In this document: positions 5,231 to 6,772 of the stretch, piece by piece
Position numbering within the stretch: the stretch's first letter is position 1
Layout of the letters: each line of letters opens with the position of its first letter
Origin: Lysobacterales bacterium
GTDB lineage: Bacteria; Pseudomonadota; Gammaproteobacteria; Xanthomonadales; Marinicellaceae
DNA: 6,772 nucleotides
Direction of reading: 5' to 3'
NCBI GenBank assembly: GCA_026990095.1
Contig: JALSIL010000018.1
Coordinates: forward strand, 1-6,772
Notes under the pieces: model-generated
What the model saw: the letters and a program-made list of their open reading frames with translations, nothing else
What the model was told of the DNA's origin: nothing
Databases searched by the model: none
Made by a program: the position numbers and the translations under genes

Positions 5231-6772
5231 TTAAAATTCAAACCTTGCCCCTAGATTAAATGTCCCTCGGCTAAATCCTTCAAGCCCAAGGACACTTCTG
5301 TAATTAATATAAGCTTGTTTGCCATTGGATGAAATATAGGCAAAACCAAGACCTGCAGAGCCATAAGTTCTATCAGGTGAATCGGTTTCTATAATAAACA
5401 CTTCATTTAATGGTGCTGTAACAAAACGTGCTTCTATATCGTTACCATCATTTAAGCTTTGGTAGTTGTAATCAAAGTCAAACTGAGGTGTTATTACACC
5501 ATTTTTTAAACTTATTGCTTTTGATACCCTAATTCCTGCTGACCAAATCATGGATTCGATATCTTGATTAGAATAATTGAAATTAAATCCCCCTGCTCCA
5601 GTTTCGGTAAAGCCATCAATTGATGTTTTGATGTATCGAAAAGAACCATTTGGCGTAATATTCCAAGAATTTTTGTAGAAGTTATACCCTGCACTCATGG
5701 CAACGGAATATTGATTACTTGAAGTCGAACCATTTGCCACCCTTGAGACTGTTTTATCTCCAAGAGTAAATTCTATTTTTCTAGACTGATCAAAGTCAGG
5801 CTTGGCTACACTGATACGAGCATCGACATAAAAATTGTCATTGACATAAAATGACCCATAACCAGTAAGAGTAACACCTGTTGATTGTAATTTGGCTTGC
5901 CCATCAATATCCGAATCAAAATTAGCGTAACCCAAAGCCACACCTACAACTTTATTAGCAGACAAACGATAATCAACTCCAGCGGTTAATCCATAAGAAT
6001 CAAAATCAAAGCCAAGTTCTCTACCTGTGGCATCGCGAGTACCCATAGAGATGGTACCGTTTACAAAAAATCCCCAAGGTGAAATGAAATCATTATTCAC
6101 ATCAATATTTGATGATTCATCAACTGACTTATTTAAATATGCTAACATTCCAAGTGGTAAGCTACCATTCCCATAAGTTGCATTTAATCCTGCAGAGCTA
6201 AATCCACTGCCCCCACCTGCTCTTAATTGAGACAGTCGAGAACCAATGTTTCTAAACTGTGCTGTTGCAATTTCTGCAATGGAAGTTGACTGACCAATGA
6301 CTTCATTGGGGGTAATTTGTTCCATCACTGTATTAATTGTTTCGCCGTCACCATTTAGTGCAGTCTGATACAAGTCTTCACACATGCCTTCTAGTGCCAT
6401 AAAATAGGAAACTTCACAATAGCTAGCCACATTTTGAATAGCTCGGTTAACCTGTTGATTTGCCTTTCCATCAAGTGCAGAGCGAAGTGCCGATAAAATC
6501 TCTCCCTCTGTTGGTGTTGGATTAACATTTATTGTGGCTGTTGTTGTATTGTTTGCTATAAACTCATCCTCAGTATCCGACTCTATGCTAGCTGCCACCA
6601 CTATATTCTCGGCTTCAACACTGATTTGAGTTAACACCAGGTTAATCTGGATACTTGTCACTTGACCAGAAGGCATAGAAGCTCCCCTATAGACACAGGT
6701 CACATTGACTCCAGCAACATCACAATCCCAGAATTCACTTGCTGATACTTGAGTTGCATCAATTAATCCAGA
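5231..6772 (-). CDS. Autotransporter with DUF11-like passenger module and C-terminal beta-barrel (5' truncated)
   Basis: The C-terminal 513 residues of a surface protein are visible; the frame is open through the right edge, so the signal peptide and most of the passenger are missing, and the GTG at 6703 is internal. In the fragment, residues 1 to about 83 look like one DUF11-type extracellular beta module (WDC...VTCVYRG...PSGQ...ENIVVAASIES...NNTTTATINV). Residues about 88-188 form a helical linker ending SRLSQLRAGGGSG. Residues about 230-513 are an autotransporter beta-domain (PF03797 type) with SPWGFFVNGTISMG, DFDSYGLTAGVDYRL and GVALGYANFDSD, and with Tyr/Phe alternation throughout. It ends GARFEF, whose terminal Phe is the usual outer-membrane barrel signal for BAM. 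Cysteines occur in two close pairs (17/26, 119/131). The role is probably surface adhesion or display; no catalytic motif is visible. It lies just upstream of the caspase-like gene, probably in one operon whose promoter is outside the window. Confidence 0.9.
   Translation of the reverse strand, partial: SGLIDATQVSASEFWDCDVAGVNVTCVYRGASMPSGQVTSIQINLVLTQISVEAENIVVAASIESDTEDEFIANNTTTATINVNPTPTEGEILSALRSALDGKANQQVNRAIQNVASYCEVSYFMALEGMCEDLYQTALNGDGETINTVMEQITPNEVIGQSTSIAEIATAQFRNIGSRLSQLRAGGGSGFSSAGLNATYGNGSLPLGMLAYLNKSVDESSNIDVNNDFISPWGFFVNGTISMGTRDATGRELGFDFDSYGLTAGVDYRLSANKVVGVALGYANFDSDIDGQAKLQSTGVTLTGYGSFYVNDNFYVDARISVAKPDFDQSRKIEFTLGDKTVSRVANGSTSSNQYSVAMSAGYNFYKNSWNITPNGSFRYIKTSIDGFTETGAGGFNFNYSNQDIESMIWSAGIRVSKAISLKNGVITPQFDFDYNYQSLNDGNDIEARFVTAPLNEVFIIETDSPDRTYGSAGLGFAYISSNGKQAYINYRSVLGLEGFSRGTFNLGARFEF

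Noticed and set aside
5197..5241. In-frame TTG at 5241 as the start of the caspase-like gene, which would overlap the autotransporter gene
   Set aside because: It has no ribosome binding site and would bury the lysine-rich start of the signal peptide behind 15 polar residues; ATG 5196 has AAGGGG at correct spacing.
6701..6703. GTG at 6703 as the start of the autotransporter gene
   Set aside because: The frame stays open to the window edge, and the residues before it (WDCDVAGVN) complete the DUF11-like motif that continues after it, so it is an internal Val codon.

Overview
The window reads as chromosomal DNA from an AT-rich Gram-negative bacterium, most likely a gammaproteobacterium. The reasons are a 2-oxoglutarate dehydrogenase cluster in the order sucA-sucB-lpd with E. 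coli/Pseudomonas-type proteins, an outer-membrane autotransporter barrel ending in phenylalanine, and a Sec signal peptide on a secreted caspase-like protein. The lpd product resembles the Pseudomonas LpdG type as I remember it. A closer placement is not possible from the sequence alone.

Left half (1-3036, + strand): the 3' end of sucA (E1o), complete sucB (E2o) and complete lpd (E3). The junctions are 3 and 10 nt and each downstream gene has a clear Shine-Dalgarno sequence, so this is one operon encoding the three subunits of the TCA-cycle 2-oxoglutarate dehydrogenase complex. All key residues visible in the window are intact.

Middle (3037-3228): a 192-bp gap between convergent genes. It holds three copies of a GGACTTTAGTCC-cored element in the order direct, inverted, direct. 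The copies can form mutually exclusive hairpins and may end transcription of the lpd operon. They look like members of a dispersed REP/MITE-like family.

Right half (3229-6772, - strand): a two-gene unit. The upstream gene, whose 5' end lies outside the window, encodes a large surface autotransporter: a DUF11-like extracellular module, a helical linker and a C-terminal 12-strand-type beta-barrel. After 34 nt, with a strong ribosome binding site, comes a complete gene for an exported 655-residue caspase-family (C14-like) protein. Its order is signal peptide, Cys-containing N-terminal block, two Sel1-like repeats, coiled coil, beta-sandwich-like segment and caspase domain with the His489/Cys539 pair. 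This pairing of a surface autotransporter with an extracytoplasmic caspase-like protease is the most interesting part of the window. A shared role, such as proteolytic maturation or envelope surveillance, is inference only.

I saw no tRNA, rRNA, CRISPR array, transposase, integrase or phage gene.
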